Assembly (NCBI GenBank): GCA_963820035.1
Contig: CAWFYK010000001.1
Span: forward strand, 124,001 to 188,000
DNA: 64,000 nucleotides
From: JAWWPG01 sp963820035
GTDB taxonomy: Bacteria > Actinomycetota > Actinomycetes > Propionibacteriales > Nocardioidaceae
Direction of reading: 5' to 3'
Shown: piece by piece, positions 43,183 to 52,796 of the stretch
How positions within the stretch are numbered: the first letter of the stretch is position 1
Layout of the letters: the number at the start of each line of letters is the position of its first letter
The notes under the pieces: generated by a model
Seen by the model: the letters and a program-made list of their open reading frames with translations, nothing else
Databases searched by the model: none
What the model was told of the DNA's origin: nothing
Position numbers and translations under genes: made by a program

Positions 43183-43899
43183 ATGCAGCGCAGCAAGGCA
43201 TACAAGGCGGCCGCCGCCAAGATCGACGCCGACAAGCTCTACTCGCCCCTCGAGGCGATCCGGCTGACGGCCTCCAACACGGCCACGAAGTTCGACCCGA
43301 CCATCGATGTCGCCATGCGGCTCGGGGTCGACCCGCGCAAGGCCGACCAGATGGTGCGCGGCACCGTCAACCTGCCCAACGGCACCGGCAAGACCGCCCG
43401 GGTGCTCGTCTTCGCCAACGGTGACAAGGCCGAAGAGGCCAAGGCTGCCGGCGCCGACGTGGTCGGTGGCGACGAGCTCATCGACAAGGTGAACGGCGGC
43501 TGGCTCGACTTCGACGCCGTCGTCGCCACCCCCGACATGATGGGCAAGGTCGGCCGGCTCGGCCGCGTCCTCGGTCCCCGTGGCCTGATGCCGAACCCCA
43601 AGACGGGCACCGTGACCCCCGACGTCACGAAGGCGGTCAACGAGATCAAGGGCGGCAAGATCGAGTTCCGCGTCGACCGTCACGCCAACGTGCACTTCAT
43701 CATCGGCAAGGCGTCGTTCACGCCTGAGCAGCTCGCCGAGAACTACGCCGCGGCGCTCGACGAGGTCCTGCGACTGAAGCCGTCGAGCTCGAAGGGTCGC
43801 TACCTCCGCAAGGTGACGTTCTCCTCGACGATGGGTCCGGGTGTGCAGGTCGACCCGAACCGCACCCGCCAGGTCACCGTCGACGACGCGGACGCCTAG
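43183..43899 (+). CDS. rplA: 50S ribosomal protein L1
   Basis: Product of 238 residues; ATG 43183 has GAAAGGA upstream (the frame is open earlier without a better start). Signatures are AIRLTASNTATKFDPTIDVA, GRLGRVLGPRGLMPNPKTGT and the C-terminal KGRYLRKVTFSSTMGPGVQV. Binds 23S rRNA at the L1 stalk and represses its own operon. The usual rplJ-rplL does not follow here. Confidence 0.97.
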   Translation: MQRSKAYKAAAAKIDADKLYSPLEAIRLTASNTATKFDPTIDVAMRLGVDPRKADQMVRGTVNLPNGTGKTARVLVFANGDKAEEAKAAGADVVGGDELIDKVNGGWLDFDAVVATPDMMGKVGRLGRVLGPRGLMPNPKTGTVTPDVTKAVNEIKGGKIEFRVDRHANVHFIIGKASFTPEQLAENYAAALDEVLRLKPSSSKGRYLRKVTFSSTMGPGVQVDPNRTRQVTVDDADA

Positions 43900-43967
43900 C
43901 CGCCGTACCCGAGGGCGCACAGACTGCTGAGTCGCCTTCCCAGCGGCTGCCGGAGGCCCGGCCAGAT

Positions 43968-43991
43968 CTCGTCTCTCTCGGGAGAGACGAG
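43968..43991 (+). terminator. hairpin terminator after rplA
   Basis: A perfect 10-bp stem, CTCGTCTCTC (43968-43977) with GAGAGACGAG (43982-43991), and a TCGG loop, between the convergent rplA and the small membrane-protein gene; it could serve both strands. Confidence 0.65.
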
Positions 43992-43995
43992 AGGC

Positions 43996-44211
43996 TCAGG
44001 AGGGCGGCGCCTTTCCATCGGGGGATGGCTTACGGCGGAAGCCGAGCCAGAGCAGCCCGGCACCGACGACCGCGACGAGCGGTCCGATCAGCGCCCACTG
44101 GGTCTCGCCCGACATGGTGCTCCCTTTGAGCACGCCGAGCCCTTGCAAGGTGAACGTGAGCCCCATGGCGAGGATGATCGCGCCGATCAGCACCACAAGC
44201 GTCTTGGTCAT
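43996..44211 (-). CDS. small two-helix membrane protein
   Basis: Product of 71 residues. Two hydrophobic segments, LVVLIGAIILAMGLTFTLQG and WALIGPLVAVVGAGLLWLGF, are joined by a short loop, with a basic C-terminus. Its ATG overlaps the stop of the sigma-factor gene, so it is probably the third gene of the ECF42 operon. No family recognised. Confidence 0.7.
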   Translation of the reverse strand: MTKTLVVLIGAIILAMGLTFTLQGLGVLKGSTMSGETQWALIGPLVAVVGAGLLWLGFRRKPSPDGKAPPS

Positions 44212-45512
44212 CCGGCGTCCCCCTCCTGGGTCGCGGCCAGTTTAGCCGCCTGTCGCTCGAGATAGTGCCTCTCGGGCTGGCTGCTGGTACGGCGCGCCGC
44301 GGCCCGGTACTGCACGATCGCCCCCTCGTGGTCGCCCGCCATCTGCAGCAGGTGGCCGCGGACCGCCGCCAGCCGGTGGTTGCCCGCCATCCGAGGGTCG
44401 TCATCGAGGGTGGCGAGCAGGTCGAGCCCGGCGGCGGGCCCGTTCGCCATGCCGGCGGCGACCGCCTGGTTGAGCGTCACCATCGGGTTGTCCGCGAAGC
44501 GGCGCAGCACGCCGTAGAGCGCGAGGATCTGCGGCCAATCCGTCTCCTCGGCGCTCGCCGCCTCATCGTGCACCGCGGCAATGGCCGCTTGCACCTGGAA
44601 CGGACCGAGCACGGTCCGGGTCATCGCGTCGGTCAGCAGGGCGACACCCTCGGAGATCGCATCCGCGTCCCATCGGGTGCGGTCCTGCTCGACCAGCGGG
44701 ATGAGCTCTCCGTCGGGCGTTGTTCGAGCGGGCCGCCGAGCATCGGTCAACAGCATCAGGGCCAGCAGCCCCGCGACCTCGCCGTCATCGGGAAGGAGTC
44801 GCCGCAGCATGCGGGTGAGCCGAATGGCCTCCTTCGCCAGCTCCTGACGTACCAGGTCGGGACCTGAGGTGGCGGTGTATCCCTCGTTGAAGACGAGGTA
44901 GAGCACGTGCAGGACTGCGGCGAGCCGGTTCTGGAGATCGGCGGCCGGGGGCATCCGGAAGCGACCTCCGGCGTCCTTGATCCGTTGTTTCGCACGGCTG
45001 ATCCGCTGCCCCATCGTGCTCTCGGGGACGAGGAATGCCCGGGCGATCTCCGCTGTGGTGAGGCCTCCGACGGCTCGGAGCGTCAGGGTGATCTGCGACG
45101 GAGCCGTCAGCGACGGATGGCAGCACAGGAACAGCAGGACCAGCGAGTCGTCATCGTCGGTGGCTGCCTCCACGTCGGCCGGGGCGCCGAGGTAGTCCGC
45201 TGGCAGGGCCCGACCCGCGACGGCGTTCTCGCGGCGCTCGCGAGCCTGGGCGGTCCGCAGCAGGTCGGTCATCCGGCGCGCCCCGACGCGGATGAGCCAG
45301 GCCTTCGGGTTGGCTGGCCGTCCGTCATGCGGCCACTGCGTGACGGCCGCGAGGAGCGCCTCCTGGACGGCGTCTTCCGCAACGTCGAAATGCCCGTAGC
45401 GTCGAACGAGCGCCCCGAGGACCTGGGGCGCGAGGTCACGCAGCAGGTCCTCGGTGCTCTCGTCCCCGTCGGCATAGCTGCCGTAGGTGAGCAGCAGGAA
45501 CCTCATGCTCAC
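44208..45512 (-). CDS. ECF42-type RNA polymerase sigma factor with C-terminal helical extension
   Basis: Up to 434 residues. Sigma region 2 (GHFDVAEDAVQEALLAAVTQ, NPKAWLIRVGARRMTDLLRT) and region 4 (LRAVGGLTTAEIARAFLVPE) are followed by the large C-terminal TPR-like extension of the ECF42/SigJ-like group (LYLVFNEGYTATSGPDLVRQ; LNQAVAAGMANGPAAGLDLL). Lies in an operon behind a DGPF/YCII protein, the hallmark of ECF42. The first 13 residues, MRFLLLTYGSYAD, resemble the start of a DGPF protein rather than a sigma factor; a later start is possible. Confidence 0.92.
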   Translation of the reverse strand: MSMRFLLLTYGSYADGDESTEDLLRDLAPQVLGALVRRYGHFDVAEDAVQEALLAAVTQWPHDGRPANPKAWLIRVGARRMTDLLRTAQARERRENAVAGRALPADYLGAPADVEAATDDDDSLVLLFLCCHPSLTAPSQITLTLRAVGGLTTAEIARAFLVPESTMGQRISRAKQRIKDAGGRFRMPPAADLQNRLAAVLHVLYLVFNEGYTATSGPDLVRQELAKEAIRLTRMLRRLLPDDGEVAGLLALMLLTDARRPARTTPDGELIPLVEQDRTRWDADAISEGVALLTDAMTRTVLGPFQVQAAIAAVHDEAASAEETDWPQILALYGVLRRFADNPMVTLNQAVAAGMANGPAAGLDLLATLDDDPRMAGNHRLAAVRGHLLQMAGDHEGAIVQYRAAARRTSSQPERHYLERQAAKLAATQEGDAG

Positions 45513-45530
45513 ACCCCTTCCAGCCGCCCC

Positions 45531-45902
45531 CTAGACCTGTGGAGCCTCGCCGATCTCACGGAGCTCGATCGGTGCCTTGAGATAGCGCACCAGACGCGCC
45601 GCGATCTCCTCGACCCGCTCGAACGACGCCACGTCGAGGATCCAGAAACCGGCGAGGAACTCCTTCGCCTCCGCATAGGGCCCGTCCGTCGTGACGGTGT
45701 CGTCCCCGGCCGGACGCACCGTCCGGGTACCTGCCGGGCCGGCGAGTCCCTCGGCGCTGACCAGCTCCCCGGTCGCCCTCAGCTCCTCGTCGAGGTCGTG
45801 CATGAACGCGACCATCTCCCGCATCCACCGGCGCTGGTCGTCGGTGAGGTTCTCCAGGTCGTAGACCTCTTCCGTGCCGTAGGTCAGCATCATGTACTTC
45901 AT
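45531..45902 (-). CDS. YCII-related DGPF-domain protein
   Basis: Product of 123 residues from ATG 45902 (KYMMLTYGTEEVYDLENL). It contains the family DGPF-like motif as TVTTDGPYAEAKEFLAGFWI. DGPF proteins are encoded with ECF42 sigma factors and belong to the sigma factor's regulon; their biochemical role is not settled. GAGGGAG lies upstream, and an ECF42-type promoter is found at 45953-45979. Confidence 0.92.
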   Translation of the reverse strand: MKYMMLTYGTEEVYDLENLTDDQRRWMREMVAFMHDLDEELRATGELVSAEGLAGPAGTRTVRPAGDDTVTTDGPYAEAKEFLAGFWILDVASFERVEEIAARLVRYLKAPIELREIGEAPQV

Positions 45903-45952
45903 TGCGCGTCTCCCTCTGTCTGCGGTGCCCACGCGGCACCGTCACCCGGTAC

Positions 45953-45979
45953 GTCGGAGCCGAAGCCCCGGCTTCGACA
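45953..45979 (-). promoter_or_regulatory. ECF42-type promoter of the DGPF-sigma operon
   Basis: On the minus strand TGTCGA (45979-45974), 17 bp, then CGAC (45956-45953). This agrees with the published ECF42 motif from Streptomyces venezuelae as I recall it (TGTCGA at -35 and CG(A/T)C at -10). About 50 bp remain to the DGPF start codon. It implies positive autoregulation of the operon. Confidence 0.6.
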
Positions 45980-46138
45980 TGCTCACGTGGACCGAGGTTC
46001 TGGTTCGCCCGCAGGGTCGTCCGGCGGCCGGCCGATGGGGAGATGCTACGGAACGACGGGGGGCACCTGAGCCGGAAAGGTGGCCATGTGGTGCGTCACG
46101 GCACCCACGCACCGGTCGTCGTACAGCAAGATGGACCC

Positions 46139-46507
46139 ATGCTCGATCACCTCGGAATCCAATGCTCAGACCTGGCCGCCAGCTCCAGCTTCTATGACGC
46201 CGTCCTGGCCACGCTCGGCGCCAGCCGGGTCATGGACTTCGGTGTTGCCATCGGCTACGGCCGGGACAAGCCCGACTTCTGGATCGGGCGTCACGACTAC
46301 GGCGAGGGCTTCCGTGAGTCGCACATCGCGTTCGCGGCGCCTGACCGCGCGGCGGTCCGGGCCTTCTTCGAGGCCGCGGTGGGTGCGGGCGCCGACGTGC
46401 TGCACGAGCCCCGGCTCTGGCCGGAGTACCACGAGACCTACTACGGGACGTTCGTCCGTGACCCGGACGGTAACAACGTGGAGGCCGTCTGCCACTCCCC
46501 GGAGTGA
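46139..46507 (+). CDS. VOC family protein
   Basis: Product of 122 residues from ATG 46139. It has the vicinal-oxygen-chelate pattern: MLDHLGIQCSDLAASSSFYD and the C-terminal GTFVRDPDGNNVEAVCH with the metal-ligand glutamate; HIAFAAPDRAAVRAFFEAAV lies between. It is a small stand-alone glyoxalase-like protein; function unknown. Divergent from the ECF42 operon, and the 236-bp gap holds the ECF42 promoter. Confidence 0.85.
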   Translation: MLDHLGIQCSDLAASSSFYDAVLATLGASRVMDFGVAIGYGRDKPDFWIGRHDYGEGFRESHIAFAAPDRAAVRAFFEAAVGAGADVLHEPRLWPEYHETYYGTFVRDPDGNNVEAVCHSPE

Positions 46508-46597
46508 CCCGGCCGGCTGCGTGCTTGCGCCGTCCTGCGGGAGACCCGGGCGCATCTCGAGGAGCCGGACGAATCCGGGATCGCCGGGGATGTCCGC

Positions 46598-49150
46598 CTA
46601 GAGCATGCTGACGTCGGTGAGGTGGACGACGGCCTCGCCCGCCTCGTCGGAGGCGGCCAGGTCGATCGTGGCGCTGATCCTCCAGTCGTGGTGATCCTCT
46701 GGGTCGTGCAGGATCTGCCGGACCGTCCACAGGCGACCCGGCAGCTCGGGTGTGGTGTCGATGGCCACGAGCGCCGGACCGCGGGCATCGGCGTCGGTGC
46801 GGATCTCGTCGTGCTCCTCCCAGTACGACGCCAGCGCCTCCCGCCAGGCGTCCGCGTCCCAACCCGACTCCGCATCGAGCTCGCCCAACGCCGCCCAGTC
46901 GTGCCTCGCCGCAAGCTCGACCCGGCGGAACATCGCGTTGCGCACCAGCACGCGGAAGGCCCGCTCGTTCCCGGTCACGGGCCGCACCTCGGCGTCGAGT
47001 GACGGCGGCCGGACGGCGTCCCCGATGTCGGCTGGAGCCCCCGCAGGCGTCGTCAGCGCCTCCCACTCGTCGAGCAGGGAGGAGTCGACCTGTCGGGTGA
47101 GCTCACCGAGCCAGGCGATGATGTCGTCGAGCTCCTCGTTGCGGGCCGCCGCCGGCACGGTATGGCGAAGCGTCCGGTAGGTGTCGGCGATGTAGCGCAG
47201 GACCAGACCTTCCGACCGCGCGAGCGAGTAGAACCCGACGTACTCGACGAACGTCATGGCGCGTTCGTACATGTCGCGCACCACCGACTTCGGCCTTACC
47301 TCGTGGTCGGCCACCCACGGATGGCCTGTGCGATAAGCCTCAAAGGCCACGTCGAGCAGCTCCACCAGGGGACGCGGGTAGGTGACCTCGTCGAGCAGGT
47401 CCATCCGCTCGTCGTAGTCGATGCCCTCGGCCTTCATCGCGGCGACGGCCTCCCCGCGGGCCTTGAAGAGCTGTGCCGACAGCACCTGCCGCGGGTCCTC
47501 GAGCGTCGCCTCGACGACCGAGACGACGTCGAGGGCGTACGTCGGGGCGTCCCGGTCGAGGAGGTCGAGGGCCGCCAGCGCGAACGGCGACAGTGGCTGG
47601 TCGAGCGCGAAGTTGGGCTGCAGGTCGACCGTCAACCGCACGCCGCGCCCGTCCGCCTCCGGTTCGGGCAGCCGTACGACGACACCGCCAGCGAGCAGCC
47701 CCCGGGTCATCGCGACGGCCTGGTGGATGTGCCGACGCCGGTCGGCGGGTGTCTCGTGGTTGTCGGTCAGCAGCCGCCGCATGTGGGCGAACGGGTCACC
47801 GGGGCTTGCGATCACGTTCAGCAGCATCGAGTGGCTGACGCGGAAGCTGGAGGTGAGCGGCTCCGGCTCGGCGGCGACGAGCCGCTCGAACGTCCGCTCG
47901 CCCCACGTGACCGCTCCCTCGGGCGGCTTCTTGCGCTGGACCCTCCGGAGCTTGACCGGGTCGTCTCCGGCCTTGCGGACCCGGCGTGCGTTCTCCACCT
48001 CGTGCTCCGGGGCTTGCACGACGACACTGCCCATCGTGTCGAAGCCGGCGCGACCGGCCCGGCCGGCGATCTGATGGAACTCCCGGGCCCGGAGATGGCG
48101 GGTGCGCTGACCGTCGTACTTGCTGAGGCCGGTCAGCACGACCGTCCGGATCGGGACGTTGATCCCCACGCCCAGGGTGTCGGTGCCGCAGATCACCTTG
48201 AGCAGTCCGGCCTGCGCGAGAGTCTCGACGAGGCGCCGATAGCGGGGGAGCATCCCGGCGTGATGGACCCCGATGCCGTGCCGGATCAGCCGCGAGAGGG
48301 TCTTGCCGAAGCCTGCCGTGAACCGGAAGTCGCCGATCGCCTCCGCGATCGCGTCCCGCTCGGCCCGGGTCGCGAGCGCCAGGCTCGACAGCGCCTGTGC
48401 GCGCTCGATGGCCTCGGCTTGGGTGAAGTGGACGACGTAGACCGGGGCCTGGTGGGTGTGCAGCAGCTCCTCGAGGGTCTCGTGGACGGGGGTGCTGACA
48501 TAGCTGAAGTGGAGCGGCACTGGTCGCTCGGTCGTGGCGATGACCGCGGTACGTCGGCCGGTCCGCCGGGTGAGGTCGGCCTCGAAGCGCGACATGTCGC
48601 CGAGCGTCGCCGACATGAGCAGGAACTGGGCGTGCGGCAGCTCGAGGATCGGGACCTGCCAGGCCCAGCCGCGGTCGGGCTCGGCATAGAAGTGGAACTC
48701 GTCCATCACCACCAGGCCGACGTCGGTCTCCGCTCCTTCCCGCAGTGCCTGGTTGGCGAGCACCTCGGCGGTCGCCGCGATGATCGGAGCGCCGGGGTTG
48801 ACGGCGGCGTCACCGGTGAGCATGCCGACGTTGGCGGGCCCGAAGACGTCGCAGAGCGCGAAGAACTTCTCCGAGACGAGGGCCTTGATCGGCGCGGTGT
48901 AGTAGCTGCGTCGGCCGTGGGCCAACGCGGTGAAGTGCGCCCCGACGGCGACCAGGCTCTTGCCCGAGCCGGTCGGGGTGGCGAGGATGACGTTCGCCCC
49001 GTCGACGATCTCGATGAGGGCCTCGGTCTGGGCGGGGTAGAGCGTCAGCTGCTGCTCCGTCGCCCACGCCTCGAACGCGTCGAAGAGCGCGTCGGGGTCC
49101 GGGTGGTCCGGGACCCGGGCGGCCAGGTTGGGGGGAGCAGGCAGCGACAT
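46598..49150 (-). CDS. DEAD/DEAH-box helicase with DUF3516 C-terminus
   Basis: Product of 850 residues from ATG 49150 (the frame is open far upstream but antisense to the SNF2 gene). Superfamily 2 helicase: ILATPTGSGKSLVAVGAHFT (Walker A), VVMDEFHFYAE (DEFH), LLMSATLGDM, GVHHAGMLPRYRRLVETLAQ, DTLGVGINVPIRTVVLTGLS and QIAGRAGRAGFDTMG. The second half is the actinobacterial DUF3516 region. It is related to Mtr4/Ski2-like RNA helicases; substrate unknown. Divergent from the SNF2 gene with 129 bp between. Confidence 0.93.
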   Translation of the reverse strand: MSLPAPPNLAARVPDHPDPDALFDAFEAWATEQQLTLYPAQTEALIEIVDGANVILATPTGSGKSLVAVGAHFTALAHGRRSYYTAPIKALVSEKFFALCDVFGPANVGMLTGDAAVNPGAPIIAATAEVLANQALREGAETDVGLVVMDEFHFYAEPDRGWAWQVPILELPHAQFLLMSATLGDMSRFEADLTRRTGRRTAVIATTERPVPLHFSYVSTPVHETLEELLHTHQAPVYVVHFTQAEAIERAQALSSLALATRAERDAIAEAIGDFRFTAGFGKTLSRLIRHGIGVHHAGMLPRYRRLVETLAQAGLLKVICGTDTLGVGINVPIRTVVLTGLSKYDGQRTRHLRAREFHQIAGRAGRAGFDTMGSVVVQAPEHEVENARRVRKAGDDPVKLRRVQRKKPPEGAVTWGERTFERLVAAEPEPLTSSFRVSHSMLLNVIASPGDPFAHMRRLLTDNHETPADRRRHIHQAVAMTRGLLAGGVVVRLPEPEADGRGVRLTVDLQPNFALDQPLSPFALAALDLLDRDAPTYALDVVSVVEATLEDPRQVLSAQLFKARGEAVAAMKAEGIDYDERMDLLDEVTYPRPLVELLDVAFEAYRTGHPWVADHEVRPKSVVRDMYERAMTFVEYVGFYSLARSEGLVLRYIADTYRTLRHTVPAAARNEELDDIIAWLGELTRQVDSSLLDEWEALTTPAGAPADIGDAVRPPSLDAEVRPVTGNERAFRVLVRNAMFRRVELAARHDWAALGELDAESGWDADAWREALASYWEEHDEIRTDADARGPALVAIDTTPELPGRLWTVRQILHDPEDHHDWRISATIDLAASDEAGEAVVHLTDVSML

Positions 49151-49267
49151 CGTGCCTCCATCGTGCCTTGCCGCTCCGCCGAGGATGTCGGCCCACCGGA
49201 GGTGCAAGGCCCCTGCATCATCACGGTGGCCGCGCGTCGAGATGGCGGCATCGTCGCCGGTGGCGCC

Positions 49268-49273
49268 TAGAGT
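49268..49273 (+). promoter_or_regulatory. leaderless -10 box of the SNF2 gene
   Basis: TAGAGT with a 6-bp gap to ATG 49280; no Shine-Dalgarno sequence. Confidence 0.55.
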
Positions 49274-49279
49274 CGGTCC

Positions 49280-52200
49280 ATGGGTCTGCGGCTGGTCGAC
49301 ATCCTGACCGACGAGGTGATCCTCCGGTCGGTCGGTTCGGCTGCGTTCCATCGCGGCAGCCAGTATGCCTCCGCCGGGGCGGTATCCGAGCTCACCGTCA
49401 ACGAACGGGATCGAGTGCTGGTGGCGAGCGTGCATGGCTCGGCTCCTCAGCCCTACCAGACGCTGGTCAGCTTCCGAGGCAGTGCTCCCGTCGACGCGCA
49501 CTTCGTCGTCCGAGGCGTCTGCACGTGCCCGGTCGCCATCGCGTGCAAGCACGTCGCCGCGGCGATGTTCGCCGCCCGGGCAGCTGCTACCCCCGAGCAG
49601 CAGGCCCTGGCGGCCAGGGCGGGCTGGGAGCAGTCCCTCGCCGGGGTGGTCCAGGCCGAGGCCGAGAGACAACGCCTCGAGCAGGAGCCGATCGGGCTGC
49701 AGTTCGAGCTGGTGACCCCCGACCACCGGTCGCACCAGCACTACCCGAGCGGACCGCCGAGGTCGGGTACCCCGCAGCCCCCCCGGGTGCGGATCCGCCC
49801 CGTCGTACCCGGCCGGAAGGGCTGGGTACGGTCCGGCGTGACCTGGCGAGATCTTCCCTACGACATGTGGAAGCCGCGCGTGCGGGCCCATCGGCAGGTG
49901 CTCCAGGAGCTCTTCGCCGCACACCAGTCGAGCCGGCGCCACTACTACGGCTCTGCGGGTGACCAACCCGTCTACCTCGACGAGTTCGGTGACTCGCTGT
50001 GGCCCCTGCTGGCGCGAGCGGTGCAGGCGGGCGTGGAGTTCGTGTCGTCCAAAGGTACGGCGGGACCGGTCACGTTGAGCCCGGCCCCGGCGACCGCCAC
50101 GCTCGACCTTCGGCAGGACTCGGCCGCCGGTCCTGCGCAGCTGACGAGTGTCATCCGGCTCGGCTCGACGGACCTGCCGCTCGACGCCGTGCAGTTCCTC
50201 GGACACCCGGCTCATGGCCTGCTTCTCGACCGGTCACGACGGCCCACTGGTGATGAGGGGGGCCTGCTGCTCGCACCTCTCACGGAGCCGCTCGGCGAGG
50301 CGGCCCTCCGGCTGATCGCCGCCCAACGCACGATCGAGATCCCCGCGGGCGATGTCGCCCGATTCCTCACGGACTACTATCCGCGGCTGCGGCTGAGCAT
50401 CGCGGTCGTCTCCTCGGACGAGAGCCTGCAGCTTCCCGAGATCCAGCCGCCACGGCTCTGTCTCACCGTCACGCATCTGCCGGACCATCAGGTGAGCCTC
50501 GACTGGGACTTCGGCTATCCGATCGGCGACGAGACCCGGCACGTCAGCCTGGAGGACTCCACCGCGCTCGCGGGGCTTCGTGACCTCGGCGCCGAGCGTC
50601 GGCTGCTCGAGCGTCTGCGGTTGCCGGACGACCGGCTGCCGATGCTTCGCGCCGGGTCGGCCGGGTCGGCCGGGTCGCGCCGGCTGGTGGCCTCGGTGCG
50701 GCTGGCCGGTCTCGATGCGGTGTTCTTCGCGACCGAGCTGTTGCCGTCGCTGCTCGCCCGAGACGACGTCGAGGTCGAGGTGGTCGGAACCCCCGTGGGC
50801 TACCGCCGTACCGAGAGCGCCCCGCTGGTGAGGGTCTCGGCGACCGAGACTTCGGACAGTGCCGACTGGTTCGACCTCGCTGTCGCTGTCTCGGTCGATG
50901 GCGAGGAGGTTCCCTTCCAGGACCTCTTCGCCGCCCTCGCCCTGGGTGAGAGCCACCTGATCCTCGAGAGCGGCACGTTCTTCAGCATCGAGCGGCCGGA
51001 GTACGACGAGCTGCGGCGGCTCATCGACGAGGCGCGCAGCCTCCAGGACCGCGAGTCGCAGGGCCTTCGGGTGAGCAGCTACCAGGCCGGGCTCTGGGAC
51101 GACCTGACGAAGCTGGGCGTCGTCGATGCGCAGAGCGAGCGGTGGGCCCGCACCGTGAAGGGTCTGCTCGACCTCGACGAGGTTCCGCAGCCCGACCTGC
51201 CCGCGGGTCTCGTCGCGGAGCTGAGGCCCTACCAGCGTGCCGGCTACAGCTGGCTCGCGTTCCTCCAGGACCACGGCCTCGGCGGGATCCTCGCCGACGA
51301 CATGGGCCTCGGCAAGACGCTCCAGGCGCTGGCCCTGATCTGTCGCGCCGTTGAGCGCGATCCGGACGTTGGCCCGTTCCTCGTCGTGGCACCGACGAGT
51401 GTCGTCCACAACTGGGGCCTCGAGGCTGCGCGCTTCGCCCCGGACCTCGGGGTGGTCTGCGTGGGTGAGACGGAGGGGCGCGCTGCCCGCACGCTCGCGG
51501 AACGGGTCGAGGGCGCCCAGCTGGTGGTGACGTCGTACGCCCTGCTCCGGATCGACTTCGAGGCCTACGACGCGCTGCCCTGGACCGGGCTGGTGCTCGA
51601 CGAGGCGCAGTACGTGAAGAACCACCAGGCGAAGACCTACCAGTGCGCGCGACGGCTCGGCTGCGCCCTTCAAGCTGGCGATCACCGGCACGCCGCTCGA
51701 GAACAACCTGATGGACCTCTGGTCACTGCTGTCCATCGTGGCTCCCGGGCTGTTTCCGAGCCCGCAGCGGTTCACCGAGAGCTACCGCAAGCCGATCGAG
51801 AAGGGCACCGATCCCGAGCTGCTGGCCCGGCTGCGGCGGCGGATCCGACCGCTGATGCTCCGGCGTACCAAGGAGCAGGTCGCGACCGAGCTGCCACCGA
51901 AGCAGGAGCAGGTCCTCGAGGTGACTCTCCAGCCGCGACACCAGAAGATCTACGAGACGCACCTGCAACGGGAGCGGCAGAAGGTGCTCGGCCTGATCGG
52001 GGAGATGGACCGGAACCGGTTCGCGATCTTCCGCTCGCTCACCCTGCTGCGCCAGCTCAGCCTGGCACCCGGTCTGATCGACGAGAAGTACGCCGACGTC
52101 CGCTCGAGCAAGGTCGACGCCTTGGTGGAACAGCTCGACGAGGTGGTGCGGGAAGGGCACCGCGCGCTGGTCTTCAGCCAGTTCACCGGCTTCCTCACAT

Positions 52201-52610
52201 TGGTCCGCGACCGGCTCGACGCGGAGGGAGTCGACTACTGCTACCTGGACGGCCGCACCCGCAACCGGGCCGCTCAGATCGACCGGTTCAAGGGTGGCAC
52301 TGCGCCGGTGTTCCTCATCAGCCTGAAGGCGGGCGGGTTCGGGCTCAACCTCACCGAGGCGGACTACTGCTTCGTCCTCGACCCCTGGTGGAACCCGGCG
52401 GTCGAGGCGCAGGCGGTCGACCGCGCCCACCGCATCGGTCAGGACAAGACGGTGATGGTCTACCGGCTGGTCGCGGCCGGCACCATCGAGGAGAAGGTGA
52501 TGGAGCTCAAGGCGCGCAAGCAGGACCTCTTCGACAAGGTCATGGACGATGACGCCCTGCTGTCCGCGCCGCTGACCGCGGACGACGTCAAGGGCCTGTT
52601 CGGGCTCTGA
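49280..52610 (+). pseudogene. SWIM-SNF2 helicase, +1 frameshift in the helicase core
   Basis: Repaired length 1109 residues. The N-terminal SWIM zinc finger VRGVCTCPVAIACKHVAAAM starts near residue 77, followed by a long linker. The SNF2 ATPase has ILADDMGLGKTLQALALICR and LVLDEAQYVKNHQAKTYQ. At 51659-51662 (CTC GGCT GCG CCC) one base too many moves the frame. The next frame restores KLAITGTPLENNLMDLWSLL and continues through LMLRRTKEQVATELPPKQEQ and AGGFGLNLTEADYCFVLDPW to the stop at 52610. Without repair the protein ends in nonsense after motif II. Typical roles are chromatin-like remodelling or RapA-like polymerase recycling. Confidence 0.88.
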
Positions 52611-52672
52611 CCGTCGGAGCCCCGTGACGGCCTTGAGCAAGGCGACCGACGTGATGCTCGGCGTCGAGTAGC

Positions 52673-52689
52673 CCGAGGTCAGACCTCGG
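52673..52689. promoter_or_regulatory. 17-bp perfect palindrome upstream of heliorhodopsin
   Basis: CCGAGGTC A GACCTCGG, 8-bp arms around one base, between the SNF2 stop and the heliorhodopsin promoter. It could be an operator or the core of a terminator; nothing decides between them. Confidence 0.35.
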
Positions 52690-52796
52690 ACCTGGGCTGG
52701 ATCAGGATGCCCGGCCCGGCCCAGGACCGCCCGCCTCAGGCAAACCGGCACGCTGCGTGACCAGGCTGTCACGGCGGCCAGACAAGCCTCAACTCG

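Noticed and set aside
49151..50215. N-terminal 355-residue extension of the DUF3516 helicase frame
   Set aside because: It runs antisense through the SNF2 gene, which has clear homology and a leaderless promoter; the helicase homology begins at ATG 49150.
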